From Agrobacterium tumefaciens (GTDB lineage Bacteria; Pseudomonadota; Alphaproteobacteria; Rhizobiales; Rhizobiaceae), in NCBI RefSeq assembly GCF_005221325.1, contig NZ_CP039888.1, positions 2,369,501 through 2,433,500 on the forward strand: a stretch of 64,000 nucleotides of DNA, read 5' to 3'. Made by a program: the position numbers and the translations under genes. Numbering within the stretch: the first letter of the stretch is position 1; each line of letters begins with the position of its first letter. This document shows positions 8,107-17,651 of the stretch, in pieces. The notes beneath the pieces were generated by a model. It had not been told where the DNA came from, made no database searches, and saw only the letters and a list, made by a program, of their open reading frames with translations.

Positions 8107-9300
8107 ATGACGAATACCGGTGAAGTGCCACGAAAGCTGACCATATTGGGTTCGACGGGTTCGATCGGCACCAATACGCTGGATGTCGTGCGTCAACTGG
8201 GTGGCCGCGACGGGTTCGAGATCATGGCTCTGACCGGCGCTGGAAACATCGCGCTTCTGGCGGAACAGGCGCGGGAATTTGGCGCGCAACTCGCGGTCAC
8301 TGCGGAAGATGACAAATACGAAGCGCTGAAATCGGCGCTGACAGGCACCGGCATCAAGGTCGCGGCGGGCAAGGCCGGCCTTGAAGAGGCAGCCTCGATG
8401 GATGCCGGCTGGGTAATGGCCGCGATTGCCGGCACCCCCGGCCTCGCCCCGACACTGACGGCCGCCCGGCGCGGTGCCGATATTGCACTTGCCAACAAGG
8501 AATGCCTCGTTTCGGCGGGCGATGTCTTTCTGCGCACGGTTAAACAGGGCGGCGGTCGACTGATCCCGGTCGACAGCGAACACAGCGCAATCTTCCAGTG
8601 CCTGACGGGTGAACACAAAGAGGCCGTGGAACGTATCGTGCTGACGGCCTCCGGCGGGCCGTTCCGCACCTGGTCGCGGGACGAGATGTCCAACGTCACG
8701 GCGGATATCGCGCGTGCCCATCCCAACTGGTCGATGGGGCTGAAGGTCTCGATCGGCAGCGCCTCGATGTTCAACAAGGGGCTGGAAATGATCGAAGCGA
8801 AATATCTCTTCGATCTCAGACCCGATCAGGTGGAAGTGATCGTCCATCCGCAATCGATCATCCATTCGATGGTGGGTTATACAGATGGCTCCTATATCGC
8901 GCAGCTCGGCTCTCCCGACATGCGCACCGCCATCTCCTATGCCCTCACCTATCCGCAACGCGGCAATCTGAGCGTCGAGCGACTGGATTTCGCGAAACTG
9001 GCGCGGCTCGATTTCGAAGCGCCGGATGAAGCCCGCTTCCCGGCGCTGCGGCTCGCGCGCATGGCGCTGGAGCGTGGCGGTTTGCAGGGCGCTGCCCTGA
9101 ACGCAGCCGAGGAGACCGCCTTTCACGCCTTCGTCGCTGGAGGCATCGGTTTTCTCGACATGGCCGAAATCGTCGAAACGGTCATGGACCGTATGCATGA
9201 CGGCCGGACTGCCCAGACTATCGAGGATGTTTTCGCGGCGGACGAGGAAGCCCGCCGCCATGCGCTGGAACTCATCGCCACAAAAGAAAAGGCCGCGTAA
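8107..9300 (+). CDS. dxr: 1-deoxy-D-xylulose 5-phosphate reductoisomerase
   Basis: This 397-residue enzyme rearranges and reduces DXP to methylerythritol phosphate with NADPH, the committed step of the non-mevalonate isoprenoid pathway. Visible motifs are the NADPH loop LGSTGSIGTNTLDV (residues about 14-28), NKECLVSAG (about 123), the metal-binding VDSEHSAIFQCL (about 157-168), the flexible loop ASGGPFRTWS and the second metal cluster NKGLEMIEAKYLFD. Length is normal for the family. A hairpin over the stop codon may terminate transcription before the convergent hemA. Confidence 0.97.
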   Translation: MTNTGEVPRKLTILGSTGSIGTNTLDVVRQLGGRDGFEIMALTGAGNIALLAEQAREFGAQLAVTAEDDKYEALKSALTGTGIKVAAGKAGLEEAASMDAGWVMAAIAGTPGLAPTLTAARRGADIALANKECLVSAGDVFLRTVKQGGGRLIPVDSEHSAIFQCLTGEHKEAVERIVLTASGGPFRTWSRDEMSNVTADIARAHPNWSMGLKVSIGSASMFNKGLEMIEAKYLFDLRPDQVEVIVHPQSIIHSMVGYTDGSYIAQLGSPDMRTAISYALTYPQRGNLSVERLDFAKLARLDFEAPDEARFPALRLARMALERGGLQGAALNAAEETAFHAFVAGGIGFLDMAEIVETVMDRMHDGRTAQTIEDVFAADEEARRHALELIATKEKAA

Positions 9301-9308
9301 ACGCGGCC
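9291..9308. terminator. Hairpin between convergent dxr and hemA
   Basis: GGCCGCG, four loop bases, then CGCGGCC form a perfect 7-bp GC stem that includes the dxr stop codon. The following rightward sequence (CCGATTTCTT) is only weakly U-rich, so this is a modest terminator candidate. It could serve either direction between the two converging genes. Confidence 0.5.
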
Positions 9309-9336
9309 CCGATTTCTTCTACCTGAACTGCGGCCC

Positions 9337-10554
9337 CTAAGCCACCGCACGCGCCAGTGCGCAATGCGACCAGAGCTGGTGCAGCGCACCGACCAGATGC
9401 TCTATGTCAGCATCGCTATGCAGCGGTGTCGGGGTTATGCGCAGGCGCTCGGTCTTGCGCGGCACCGTCGGGTAATTGATCGGCTGCACATAAACGCCGT
9501 GACTATCGAGCAGGATATCCGAGATCCATTTGCACTTGGCCGCATCGCCGACCATGACCGGCACGATGTGGCTTGGATTGTCCATATGGGGAATACCGCG
9601 GGCATCGAGAAGACCGCGCAGCTTTCGCACTCGGTCCTGATGGCGCGCGCGCTCGAAGGGACTGGCCTTCAGATGCTGGATCGAGGCGATCGCGCCGGCG
9701 GCAAGCGACGGCGGCAGGGCCGTCGTGAAGATAAAGCCGGATGCGAAAGAACGGATGAAGTCGCAGACCGCGGTGGAGCCGGTGATATAACCACCCATCA
9801 CGCCGAAGGCTTTGCCAAGCGTACCCTCGATGATCGTCAGGCGATCCATCAGGCCTTCGCGCTCGGCAATGCCGCCACCACGCGGGCCGTACATGCCGAC
9901 GGCATGAACTTCATCGAGATAGGTCATGGCGCCGTAACGATCGGCCAGATCGCAGATTTCCTTGATCGGCGCGATATCGCCATCCATCGAATAGACGGAT
10001 TCAAAGGCGATCAGCTTCGGCGCGTCAGGATCGGCAGCCTTGAGCTTCGCTTCGAGATCTTCGAGATCGTTGTGTTTCCAAATCACCCGCTCGCAACGAC
10101 CGTAACGAATGCCCTCGATCATCGAAGCATGGTTGAGCGCATCCGAGAAAATGATGAGGCCCGGAATCTTCTGGCCGAGCGTACCGAGGGTAGCCCAGTT
10201 GGAAACATAACCCGACGTGAAGATCAGCGCCGATTCCTTGCCGTGCAGATCGGCGAGTTCCTGTTCAAGAAGGACGTGATAATGGTTGGTGCCAGAAATG
10301 TTCCGGGTGCCTCCCGCACCCGCGCCACAGTGATCGATGGCGGCCTTCATGGCTTCGATGACTTTCGGATTCTGGCCCATACCGAGATAGTCGTTGGAGC
10401 ACCAGACGGTTACGTCCTTGCGTTCGCCATTGGCGTTGTACCGTGTCGCGCGGGGAAAATTGCCCTGCTGGCGCTCGATATCAGCAAAAACGCGATAGCG
10501 ACCCTCAGAATGCAGGCTCTGCAGTTCCGTCGTGAAAAATGCCTCGAAGTCCAT
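9337..10554 (-). CDS. hemA: 5-aminolevulinate synthase
   Basis: This PLP enzyme condenses glycine with succinyl-CoA to give 5-aminolevulinate, the first step of tetrapyrrole synthesis in alphaproteobacteria and mitochondria. The 405-residue product starts [23 protein letters not shown]; the ATG at 10554 has GGAG six bases upstream and the usual family N-terminus, so an 18-residue upstream extension is discounted. Motifs are [12 protein letters not shown], the glycine-rich [15 protein letters not shown], and the PLP lysine in [14 protein letters not shown]. Its substrate succinyl-CoA is made by the suc block at 35-42 kb. A class II FNR/FixK-type promoter lies upstream. Confidence 0.97.
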   Translation of the reverse strand: MDFEAFFTTELQSLHSEGRYRVFADIERQQGNFPRATRYNANGERKDVTVWCSNDYLGMGQNPKVIEAMKAAIDHCGAGAGGTRNISGTNHYHVLLEQELADLHGKESALIFTSGYVSNWATLGTLGQKIPGLIIFSDALNHASMIEGIRYGRCERVIWKHNDLEDLEAKLKAADPDAPKLIAFESVYSMDGDIAPIKEICDLADRYGAMTYLDEVHAVGMYGPRGGGIAEREGLMDRLTIIEGTLGKAFGVMGGYITGSTAVCDFIRSFASGFIFTTALPPSLAAGAIASIQHLKASPFERARHQDRVRKLRGLLDARGIPHMDNPSHIVPVMVGDAAKCKWISDILLDSHGVYVQPINYPTVPRKTERLRITPTPLHSDADIEHLVGALHQLWSHCALARAVA

Positions 10555-10675
10555 GCCATGCTCCAGAATTGACCAGATCGTTTTCTCCCCCGACACCGGG
10601 ACCGTCAACCCTTGTGGGCCACTTTAACCGCGTCTGCGTCAATTCGCCGTTGTTTTGAACCATTCCAATAAACCG

Positions 10676-10681
10676 TTTATA
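10676..10681 (-). promoter_or_regulatory. hemA promoter -10 element
   Basis: On the minus strand this reads TATAAA. Counting from the centre of the FNR box at 10710/10711, it falls at -12 to -7 if the box is centred at -41.5, which is the class II FNR-dependent geometry. The predicted start is a purine (A on the minus strand) near 10669. Confidence 0.6.
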
Positions 10682-10703
10682 GATGCCAATGAAAAGTACA
10701 AAA

Positions 10704-10717
10704 TTGATTCACATCAA
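10704..10717. promoter_or_regulatory. FNR/FixK box (anaerobox) upstream of hemA
   Basis: The sequence TTGATTCACATCAA matches the consensus TTGAT-N4-ATCAA in every conserved position. It is 150 bp upstream of the hemA start and correctly spaced from a TATAAA -10 element. hemA genes of several alphaproteobacteria are known to be activated by FNR/FixK-family proteins under low oxygen. A regulator gene is not in the window. Confidence 0.85.
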
Positions 10718-10925
10718 AAAACCGCGAGATTTGGAACCTTTTTCGCGTGACGCCGTTGTCTGGCACACAATCGATTTACGCTCACAGGAATGCCTGGAAG
10801 ATGAGGCTTCCCTAAACGACATCGAATTGTTAGTTATCTGTGGCGGTCGGAGGTAGCAGTCGCCGCAGATAAATATGGGACGCCTATCGAGCCAAAGAGC
10901 TCATTGTAACGTTGGAGAGAGTTTC

Positions 10926-11177
10926 ATGAAAAAGGCAATCATATTTGCGCTCGTCGGCCTGTCGCTTGCAAGCTGCACGCAGACTGAAAAGGGCGCTTCG
11001 ATCGGTGCCGTTTCCGGCGCTGTCATTGGTGGGGCCATCACGGGTAACGTTCGCGGCGCAGCAGTTGGCGCAGCAATCGGCGGCGTCGGCGGCGCTTTGA
11101 TCGGCAATGCATCCGAGCCGGGTTATTGCTATTATCGCGACCAGTACGGTCAGCGTTACACGGCACGTTGCCGTTAA
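10926..11177 (+). CDS. Small glycine-zipper lipoprotein (17 kDa surface-antigen-like)
   Basis: This 83-residue protein has a lipoprotein signal peptide (MKKAIIFALVGLSLASC) with lipobox LASC at residues 14-17. A glycine-zipper domain follows, with alternating GxxxG repeats (GAVSGAVIGGAITGNVRG, AAIGGVGGALIG), and a short tail with YCYYRDQYGQRYTARCR. Such domains occur in outer-membrane lipoproteins of the 17 kDa antigen/SlyB type. The ATG at 10926 follows GGAGAG and begins the signal peptide; an upstream in-frame start would bury it. A strong terminator follows. The specific function is unknown. Confidence 0.85.
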   Translation: MKKAIIFALVGLSLASCTQTEKGASIGAVSGAVIGGAITGNVRGAAVGAAIGGVGGALIGNASEPGYCYYRDQYGQRYTARCR

Positions 11178-11204
11178 TCGCTTCGCGAAATACCGTTGCA
11201 CAGA

Positions 11205-11229
11205 AGCCCCGGTCATCCGGGGCTTTTTG
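11205..11229 (+). terminator. Rho-independent terminator after the lipoprotein gene
   Basis: AGCCCCGG, loop TCAT, CCGGGGCT, then TTTTT. This is an 8-bp GC-rich stem with a U run, 28 bp after the stop codon. Confidence 0.9.
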
Positions 11230-11351
11230 CGTTATGACGGGCAAAAACAAGTCAAAGGGTCCTCAAGGCCGTTTATTTATGATTAAATTGCAACGTTAAC
11301 GGACAGGAAACGGGTTAGGGCGACAATAAAGGCTCAACCATAAAGCAGCTT

Positions 11352-13277
11352 ATGCGAAGAACACGAACTAACCCGAAGACAGGTATTGCGTATCGGAAAG
11401 CTGGCACCGCTCTTGCGGTTGCTTTCACACTCGCCCTGTATCCGGCGTTTGCCCGTGATGCTTTCGCCTTCAAACTGTTCGGTATGCGTCTCTGGGGTTC
11501 GGAAGAACCGGAGGTCGAGGTTATCAACCCGGTCAAATACGCCGTCACTCTTGATGCGGCTGACGCCGACAAATCCCTCAAGGGCAGTCTGGAAAACAGC
11601 TCGCTTCTTCTGGCCGACAAAGACAAACCTGCCTCCGGCGATCTCGGCCTTCTGATTAAGGCGCGCGACGACAGGGACAGGCTGATCGCGGCACTTTATG
11701 AAAACGCCCGTTATGGCGGCATCGTCAACGTGACCGTGGCCGGAAAGAACGTTGATGACCTGCCTCCCAACCCGGTGTTCGATCACAGCACGCCCGTACC
11801 CGTGGTCATAACGGTGACGCCAGGCCCGAAATTCACACTCGGCAACGTCCGTCTTGAAGGCGATGTAGCGGGCCGTAATCTTGAGGAATATGGCCTGATC
11901 AACGGCGGCGATGCCGGGTCTCTGGCAATCATCCGCGCCGGCAACAGGCTGATCGACGATCTGAAGGCGGAAGGCCGGCCACTCGCGAAATTGACGAAGC
12001 GCGAGGCGGTCGCAAACCATGCAACGAATACGGTCGACATTACGATGGCAGCCGAGGGTGGCCCCATTGCGCCGCTCGGCACTGTTACCGTCACCGGTGA
12101 AAAAACCGTCGAAGGCGACTTCATCCGCCGTTATTCACGCCTCAATGGCGGCGAGCCCTATTCGCCGGAAAAGCTGCGCAAGGCCGCCGACCGCCTGCGC
12201 CAGCTCGGCGTCTTTTCCAGCCTGACGATCAAGGAGGCGGGAACGCTCGCCCGCGATGGCTCCATTCCGCTGACCATCGAAGTATCCGAAGGCAAGCACC
12301 GTTATTTCGGTGTCGGCGCGCAATATTCCACCACGGAAGGCATCGGCCTGCAGGGTTACTGGGGCCACCGCAACCTCTTCGGACAGGCGGAATCGCTGCG
12401 CATCGAAGGCTCGGTCTCGCGCATCGCAGAGGCATCCAGCGTCGAGGGCATGGATTATTCGGCGGGCATCACCTTCACCAAGCCCGGTATGTTCAACCCG
12501 CGCACCACATTCAAGACCAGCCTGATTGCCAAGACCGAGCATCCCGATACCTATGAAGCAAAGACGCTGACGGGCACGGCCGGTTTCGCCTATGAGCTGA
12601 ACGATACCGATACCGCCGCAGCCGGCCTCGAGGTGCAATGGGCCGATACCGAAGACGCCTTTGGCAAGAACGAATATCTGACCACCTCGATACCGCTGGA
12701 ATTCGTTCGCGACACGCGTGACGACAAGCTGAACCCTACCGAAGGTTTCCGCGCATCCCTGGCCGCCAAGCCAAGCTATGAAGCGTTGAACGGTACGTTC
12801 TTCTCCTCTTTCGAGGGCTCCATCACCGGTTATAAGGGACTTGGTGCCGAAGACCGGCTGATCATGGCCGGTAAGCTCTCCGGCGGTGTTCTCGTGGGTG
12901 GCAACGATCTGCAGGACATACCGACCACACGGCGGTTTTTTGCAGGTGGCGGCGGATCGGTACGCGGCTACAGCTATCAGGAAATTTCGCCCTATAATGC
13001 GGCGGGCGACGCGACGGGTGGCCGCTCCTATGTGGTCGGCTCCGTTGAAGCCCGCATCAAGGTCACCGATACGATCGGCCTCGTGCCTTTCATCGATGCC
13101 GGCGTGGTTTCGGATGAAGTGACCCCCGATTTTTCCGATATCCGGGCTGGCGCCGGTATCGGCCTGCGTTACGCGACGCCCTTCGGGCCACTGCGTCTCG
13201 ATGTCGCCATGCCGCTTGAAAAATACGACGGCGGCAACAATTTCGGCATTTATGCTGGTATCGGCCAGTCTTTTTAA
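11352..13277 (+). CDS. tamA: TamA, outer-membrane BamA-family translocation/assembly protein
   Basis: This 641-residue protein has a cleavable signal peptide (hydrophobic segment about residues 18-34 ending near AFARDAFA). POTRA repeats lie at about 40-300 (PGPKFTLGNVRLEG, GTVTVTGEKTVEGDFIRRYSRLNGGEPYSPEKLRKAADRL) and an Omp85 beta-barrel at about 310-641. The barrel has the conserved RFFAGGGGSVRGYSYQEISP region (the VRGY motif of strand 12/loop 6) and ends in a C-terminal phenylalanine (YAGIGQSF). It inserts certain outer-membrane proteins and spans the envelope with TamB. tamB follows 45 bp downstream, the standard pairing. Confidence 0.93.
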   Translation: MRRTRTNPKTGIAYRKAGTALAVAFTLALYPAFARDAFAFKLFGMRLWGSEEPEVEVINPVKYAVTLDAADADKSLKGSLENSSLLLADKDKPASGDLGLLIKARDDRDRLIAALYENARYGGIVNVTVAGKNVDDLPPNPVFDHSTPVPVVITVTPGPKFTLGNVRLEGDVAGRNLEEYGLINGGDAGSLAIIRAGNRLIDDLKAEGRPLAKLTKREAVANHATNTVDITMAAEGGPIAPLGTVTVTGEKTVEGDFIRRYSRLNGGEPYSPEKLRKAADRLRQLGVFSSLTIKEAGTLARDGSIPLTIEVSEGKHRYFGVGAQYSTTEGIGLQGYWGHRNLFGQAESLRIEGSVSRIAEASSVEGMDYSAGITFTKPGMFNPRTTFKTSLIAKTEHPDTYEAKTLTGTAGFAYELNDTDTAAAGLEVQWADTEDAFGKNEYLTTSIPLEFVRDTRDDKLNPTEGFRASLAAKPSYEALNGTFFSSFEGSITGYKGLGAEDRLIMAGKLSGGVLVGGNDLQDIPTTRRFFAGGGGSVRGYSYQEISPYNAAGDATGGRSYVVGSVEARIKVTDTIGLVPFIDAGVVSDEVTPDFSDIRAGAGIGLRYATPFGPLRLDVAMPLEKYDGGNNFGIYAGIGQSF

Positions 13278-13322
13278 ACGCCGCAGTCGAACACCCTTGC
13301 AACAGAGTGTAGATTAACCTGG

Positions 13323-16300
13323 ATGAAAACGTTGATTCGATTGCTGAAATGGCTGGGCTACGCTGCACTCTGCTGCGTGGTGCTGGTGTTGCTTGCGGTT
13401 TTGTTCATCGGTTTTACGCCGATGGGCGCCCGGATTGCCGCAAAGCAGATTTCATCGCTCGTATCGACACCCGATCAGACGATCGAGATTTCTCCGCCGG
13501 CTGGCCTTCTGACCGGTCGCCTGCGGCTCGACAGTGTCACGCTTTCGGACCGTCAGGGGCCCTATGCCCGCCTGAACCAGATCGCCGTCGACTGGTCGCC
13601 TCTGTCGCTGCTTGCCGGCACCTTCCATGCCGACCGCGTGTCGGCCGTATCGATCGACGTCGAGCGCCAACCACTGCCGGCTCAGCAGACGACCAGCAAG
13701 AGCTCCAGCGGTTCTTCGCTTCCCATTGAAATCGTCATCGATAATTTCAGTTTTCCGGATATCAGCCTTGGGCAGTCGCTTCTCGGCCGTGCTTTCGACC
13801 TGACGGCGGAAGGCAACCTCAAGGCCGCGCGGGACGACATGCGGCTTTCACTCACCGCCCACAGGCGAAATGCCGTGGATGCGGAGGTCAATGCCGACGT
13901 CGCATTTCTGCCGAATGAGAACGTGCTGAAGCTGAAAGCGGAGATGAAGGAACCCGAAGGCGGCCTGCTCGCCACGCTGCTTTCGCTTCCCGGCACGCCT
14001 GCGGTGGCAATAGACCTCAACGGCGAAGGTCCGCTTTCCAGCTGGACCGGCACCCTGCGCGGCAATGTCGCCGGCAATGCGGTGGTCAACGTCACCGGTC
14101 GCCATCTCCTTGGCGATGACGGAACGCGCCGTATCGAGATTGCCGGCGGCGGCCAGCCCGATCTGCTGCTGCCGCCTGCCTTCCGCCAGCTTTTTGCCGG
14201 CGAGACGAAGCTCGATGCGAATGCCACACTCTTCCCGCAGGGCCGCATCGAAATCGGCAGCAGTACGCTTGAGACCGGCACGCTGCTGTTGACAGCATCC
14301 GGCACCGTCGATCCGAACGGTCAGAACGATCTTGCCGCCAATCTCATCGGCACCGCTGGCCCCGTGGATTTCCGTTGGCCGCTCGGCAATGGTGAAATCC
14401 AGGCCCTCATCAACGGCCTCGATCTTTCCCTGAAGGGCGGTGCAGATGCCGCGCACCTCAACACCACGGTTTCCCTGCGCAGCCTTGCGCTGCCACAGGG
14501 CCGGCTTGACGATGTCAAACTGACCGCCGAAAGCGCCGATCTCAATATTGCCAACCGCAGCGGCACGATCGCCACCGTCCTGTCGGTGGCGCAATCATCC
14601 TTCGTCAGTCCCGATATCGACCGGCTGGTGCGTGCGCCTCTCACCATCAAGGCACCGCTCAGTCTCAGCTCCTCCACCATCGGCTTTAACGGCGCAACGC
14701 TGGAAAGCGCCAGCGTCGGCGGAACCCTGAACGGCAGTTTCGATCTCACCGATAACCGCCTGACGTCAAGCGTCCAGCTCTTCGCCTTGCCCGCCACGCT
14801 TCCACCGGCTCTCGCGGAAAAATTCGATACCACCATCGCCCTTCAGGGCGATATCGATGTCACCATCGGTGGACGCACCAGCGTCGAGAACCTCGTCGTC
14901 AAGTCCGGAACGATCGAGGCGGCTGGGAATGTCAGCCTCGAGAATGATGCACTAAGCGCCGATCTCAAGGGTAAATTCCCTGCGCTCGAAAAGCTGACGC
15001 CGCAGGCGAAGGGCATCGCTGATTTTGCGATCGAAGCGAGCGGTGCGCTTGCCGCCCCTGATTTCAACGTGACCCTGAGTTCCGAAAGTGCCGTCCTTGC
15101 CGGGCGAAAACTCGAAGCACTGAAGGTCAACGCCTCCGGCAAGGCCGACCCGGCTGCACCGCAGGCAAAGCTGACTGCCAGCGGCAGCCTCGACCGGCAG
15201 AAAATCGACGCCAACGCCAACGTGGTGCAGACCGAAAATGGCACGGCAATACCCGAGCTCCATGTCGCGGTCGGCCGCAACATTCTGGACGGGAAGCTGC
15301 AATTTTCGCAGCAGTTCCTGCCGACGGGCAATCTCTCCTTCAATTTCCCCGATCTCGCCCTGCTGGCAGCACTCGCCGCCCAGCAGGCGGATGGCGATAT
15401 TGCCGGCGATATCGCGCTTGATAACGCCAATGGCAAGATCGCCGCGACGATAAAGGCAAATGGCGGCAGCATCCGACAGGGTACGACGACGATTTCAAAG
15501 CTGGCCGCCGATATTTCCATCGATGACATCAAGGCGCTCGCCATCAACGGCAAGATCAGCGCCGAGAGCGTCAATGCTGGCACGGCTGCGATTTCAGGCC
15601 TGAATGCCACCATCGGACATTCCGGCACAACGACCGCGTTCGATGTCAGCGGCCGTTATGACAATGCGCCGCTTGTGGTGAAAGGCAGCGCCGATACCGG
15701 CGGTTCACCCATGACGGTGCGGGTCGATGCCTTTTCGGCCGCACCCAAGGGAATTCCCGTACGGCTTGAAAAACCAAGCACCATCGCCATCCAGAATGGT
15801 ACGGCCCGCATCAGTGATCTGACCATCATCACGGGCGATGGTCGCGTTGAGGTCAACGGCACCGCCGGTTCCACCCTGGACATCAAGGCCGATATCCGCT
15901 CGCTTCCTGCGAGCCTGGCAAACGCCTTTGCCGCCGGGCTGGATGCGGCGGGCAGCATATCCGGCACGGTCAGCGCCAAGGGTGCGGCATCCGACCCCTC
16001 GGTTGATTATAATCTGAACTGGGCCAACGCAGAGGTTGCACAGACGCGTGCCGCGGGGCTTGCCGCCCTTGGCATCAAGGCCAATGGCCGGTTTGCCGGC
16101 GGCAACTTGCAGATCGACACCAACGTGACAGGTCAGGGCGGCATGTCGCTTTCCGGCGGCGGTTCACTCGGCATTGCCGGCAATCGTCCCCTTTCCATGG
16201 CTTTTTCCGGCCGGCTGCCTTTCAGCGCAGTCGCGGCACAAACCGCCGCACAGGGCCTCGATGTGGACGGCACCGCCGCCATCGACGTCAAGATCTCCGG

Positions 16301-17483
16301 CACCGCTTCCGCACCTGTCGTGACAGGCAGCATCACCACCGATGGCACGCGCCTGACGGATGTGCGTCGGAACCTGACGATCAATGGGCTCGGCGCAACA
16401 ATCACCTTCGACCGCGACCGTGCCGTCATTTCCAGACTGACGGGTAAGCTGGCCGGCGGCGGAACGGTCTCGGGTACGGGCAGCGTCGGCATTGCCGGCG
16501 GCTCGGGTTTCCCTGCCGATATTTCGATCACGCTCGATCGCGCCGGTTATAATGACGGTACTCTGGTGACGACGGTGGTGAGCGGCACGCTGACGCTGAA
16601 AGGCCCGCTGCTGAGCTCTCCTGTCCTTGGCGGCAACCTGACGCTGGACCGAAGCGCCATCACCATTCCGGAGAAACTTCCGGCCTCGCTGACGGAAATC
16701 GATGTCAAACACAAGAATGCACCGCCAAAGGTGCGCGCTCAGGCCAAGGCGCTCGGAGCGGATCAGGGTGGAAGCGGAAGCTCTTCCACCATCAATCTCG
16801 ATCTGCAGGTGAATGCTCCGAGCGGCATCTTCGTGCGCGGCCGCGGCATCGATGCGGAACTGACCGGCAACCTGACCATACGCGGCACGGCCGCCGTTCC
16901 CGTTATCTCGGGCGGCTTTGAAATGCGCCGCGGCCGGCTGGAAATCCTTACCCGCCGTCTGGATTTCACGACGGGCAATATTACCTTCGGCGGCGGCCTT
17001 GTCCCGGTTCTCGATATGAAGGCGGACTCGACCGTCGGTTCGACGACCGTCACCGTATCCGTTTCCGGCACTGCTAACGATCCGACCTTCGCCTTCTCCT
17101 CCGCCCCGGCCCTGCCGCAGGATGAAGTGATGGCGCAGCTGATCTTCGGACAGTCCATGTCGAAACTCTCCGCCCTGCAGATCGCGCGGCTGGCCGATGC
17201 CGCTGCCCAGCTGGCCGGCGGTCGTTCCACCTCGTTGTTCGACAAGCTCCGAAGCAATCTCGGCGTCGACGATCTCGATATTTCCACGGATTCCGAAGGG
17301 CAGGCTCGCGTTTCCGCCGGCAAGTATCTCAATGAAAGAACCTATCTCGAGCTGCAACAGAGCGGCGAATCCGGCGCAAAGGCGATCATCAACCTCGATG
17401 TCGGGCGCGGCGTGAAGCTGCGCGGCGAAGCGGGCGGCAATGGCGAGGGTGCGGCCGGAATATTTTACGAGAAGGAATATTGA
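13323..17483 (+). CDS. tamB: TamB, translocation and assembly module inner-membrane component
   Basis: This protein has 1386 residues. A single N-terminal membrane anchor (about residues 12-36, LGYAALCCVVLVLLAVLF) is followed by about 1,000 residues of beta-rich repeats, which in the family form a hydrophobic groove across the periplasm. A C-terminal DUF490/TamB domain follows (about 1080-1386), with ISGGFEMRRGRLEILTRRLDFT, DEVMAQLIFGQSMSKLSALQ and the terminal YEKEY. Family members move outer-membrane proteins or phospholipids. Ser/Thr/Ala/Gly-rich low complexity and strong GC bias create long antisense frames that are not genes. Confidence 0.93.
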   Translation: MKTLIRLLKWLGYAALCCVVLVLLAVLFIGFTPMGARIAAKQISSLVSTPDQTIEISPPAGLLTGRLRLDSVTLSDRQGPYARLNQIAVDWSPLSLLAGTFHADRVSAVSIDVERQPLPAQQTTSKSSSGSSLPIEIVIDNFSFPDISLGQSLLGRAFDLTAEGNLKAARDDMRLSLTAHRRNAVDAEVNADVAFLPNENVLKLKAEMKEPEGGLLATLLSLPGTPAVAIDLNGEGPLSSWTGTLRGNVAGNAVVNVTGRHLLGDDGTRRIEIAGGGQPDLLLPPAFRQLFAGETKLDANATLFPQGRIEIGSSTLETGTLLLTASGTVDPNGQNDLAANLIGTAGPVDFRWPLGNGEIQALINGLDLSLKGGADAAHLNTTVSLRSLALPQGRLDDVKLTAESADLNIANRSGTIATVLSVAQSSFVSPDIDRLVRAPLTIKAPLSLSSSTIGFNGATLESASVGGTLNGSFDLTDNRLTSSVQLFALPATLPPALAEKFDTTIALQGDIDVTIGGRTSVENLVVKSGTIEAAGNVSLENDALSADLKGKFPALEKLTPQAKGIADFAIEASGALAAPDFNVTLSSESAVLAGRKLEALKVNASGKADPAAPQAKLTASGSLDRQKIDANANVVQTENGTAIPELHVAVGRNILDGKLQFSQQFLPTGNLSFNFPDLALLAALAAQQADGDIAGDIALDNANGKIAATIKANGGSIRQGTTTISKLAADISIDDIKALAINGKISAESVNAGTAAISGLNATIGHSGTTTAFDVSGRYDNAPLVVKGSADTGGSPMTVRVDAFSAAPKGIPVRLEKPSTIAIQNGTARISDLTIITGDGRVEVNGTAGSTLDIKADIRSLPASLANAFAAGLDAAGSISGTVSAKGAASDPSVDYNLNWANAEVAQTRAAGLAALGIKANGRFAGGNLQIDTNVTGQGGMSLSGGGSLGIAGNRPLSMAFSGRLPFSAVAAQTAAQGLDVDGTAAIDVKISGTASAPVVTGSITTDGTRLTDVRRNLTINGLGATITFDRDRAVISRLTGKLAGGGTVSGTGSVGIAGGSGFPADISITLDRAGYNDGTLVTTVVSGTLTLKGPLLSSPVLGGNLTLDRSAITIPEKLPASLTEIDVKHKNAPPKVRAQAKALGADQGGSGSSSTINLDLQVNAPSGIFVRGRGIDAELTGNLTIRGTAAVPVISGGFEMRRGRLEILTRRLDFTTGNITFGGGLVPVLDMKADSTVGSTTVTVSVSGTANDPTFAFSSAPALPQDEVMAQLIFGQSMSKLSALQIARLADAAAQLAGGRSTSLFDKLRSNLGVDDLDISTDSEGQARVSAGKYLNERTYLELQQSGESGAKAIINLDVGRGVKLRGEAGGNGEGAAGIFYEKEY

Positions 17484-17518
17484 GACGGCTTCGCATTTAG
17501 GTTTGCGAAACCATCTCA
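17481..17518. other. Stem-loop over the tamB stop codon
   Basis: TGAGA pairs with TCTCA (outer arms 17481-17485 and 17514-17518) and TTCGCA with TGCGAA (inner arms 17490-17495 and 17504-17509). No U run follows, so it may be an RNA 3'-end stabiliser or a weak terminator rather than a classical one. Confidence 0.35.
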
Positions 17519-17651
17519 TGCTACGACTCTTCCATTGAAGACGGAAACTTGATTTCCGGCTGTTCAGGCACCAGGCAGAACGCCAAATTCGCACATGCAA
17601 GTGTCGGTGCACTTGCGCCGGCCTCCACAGCGAGCATTGGGAAGAATTCTG

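Larger units (their letters stand above)
10555..10925. other. Divergent promoter region of hemA and the small lipoprotein
   Basis: This 371-bp gap carries the hemA promoter (minus strand; FNR box and -10 listed separately) and presumably the promoter of the rightward lipoprotein gene. No coding frame or RNA gene is recognisable. The predicted hemA transcript would start near 10669 and have a leader of about 115 bases. Confidence 0.7.
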
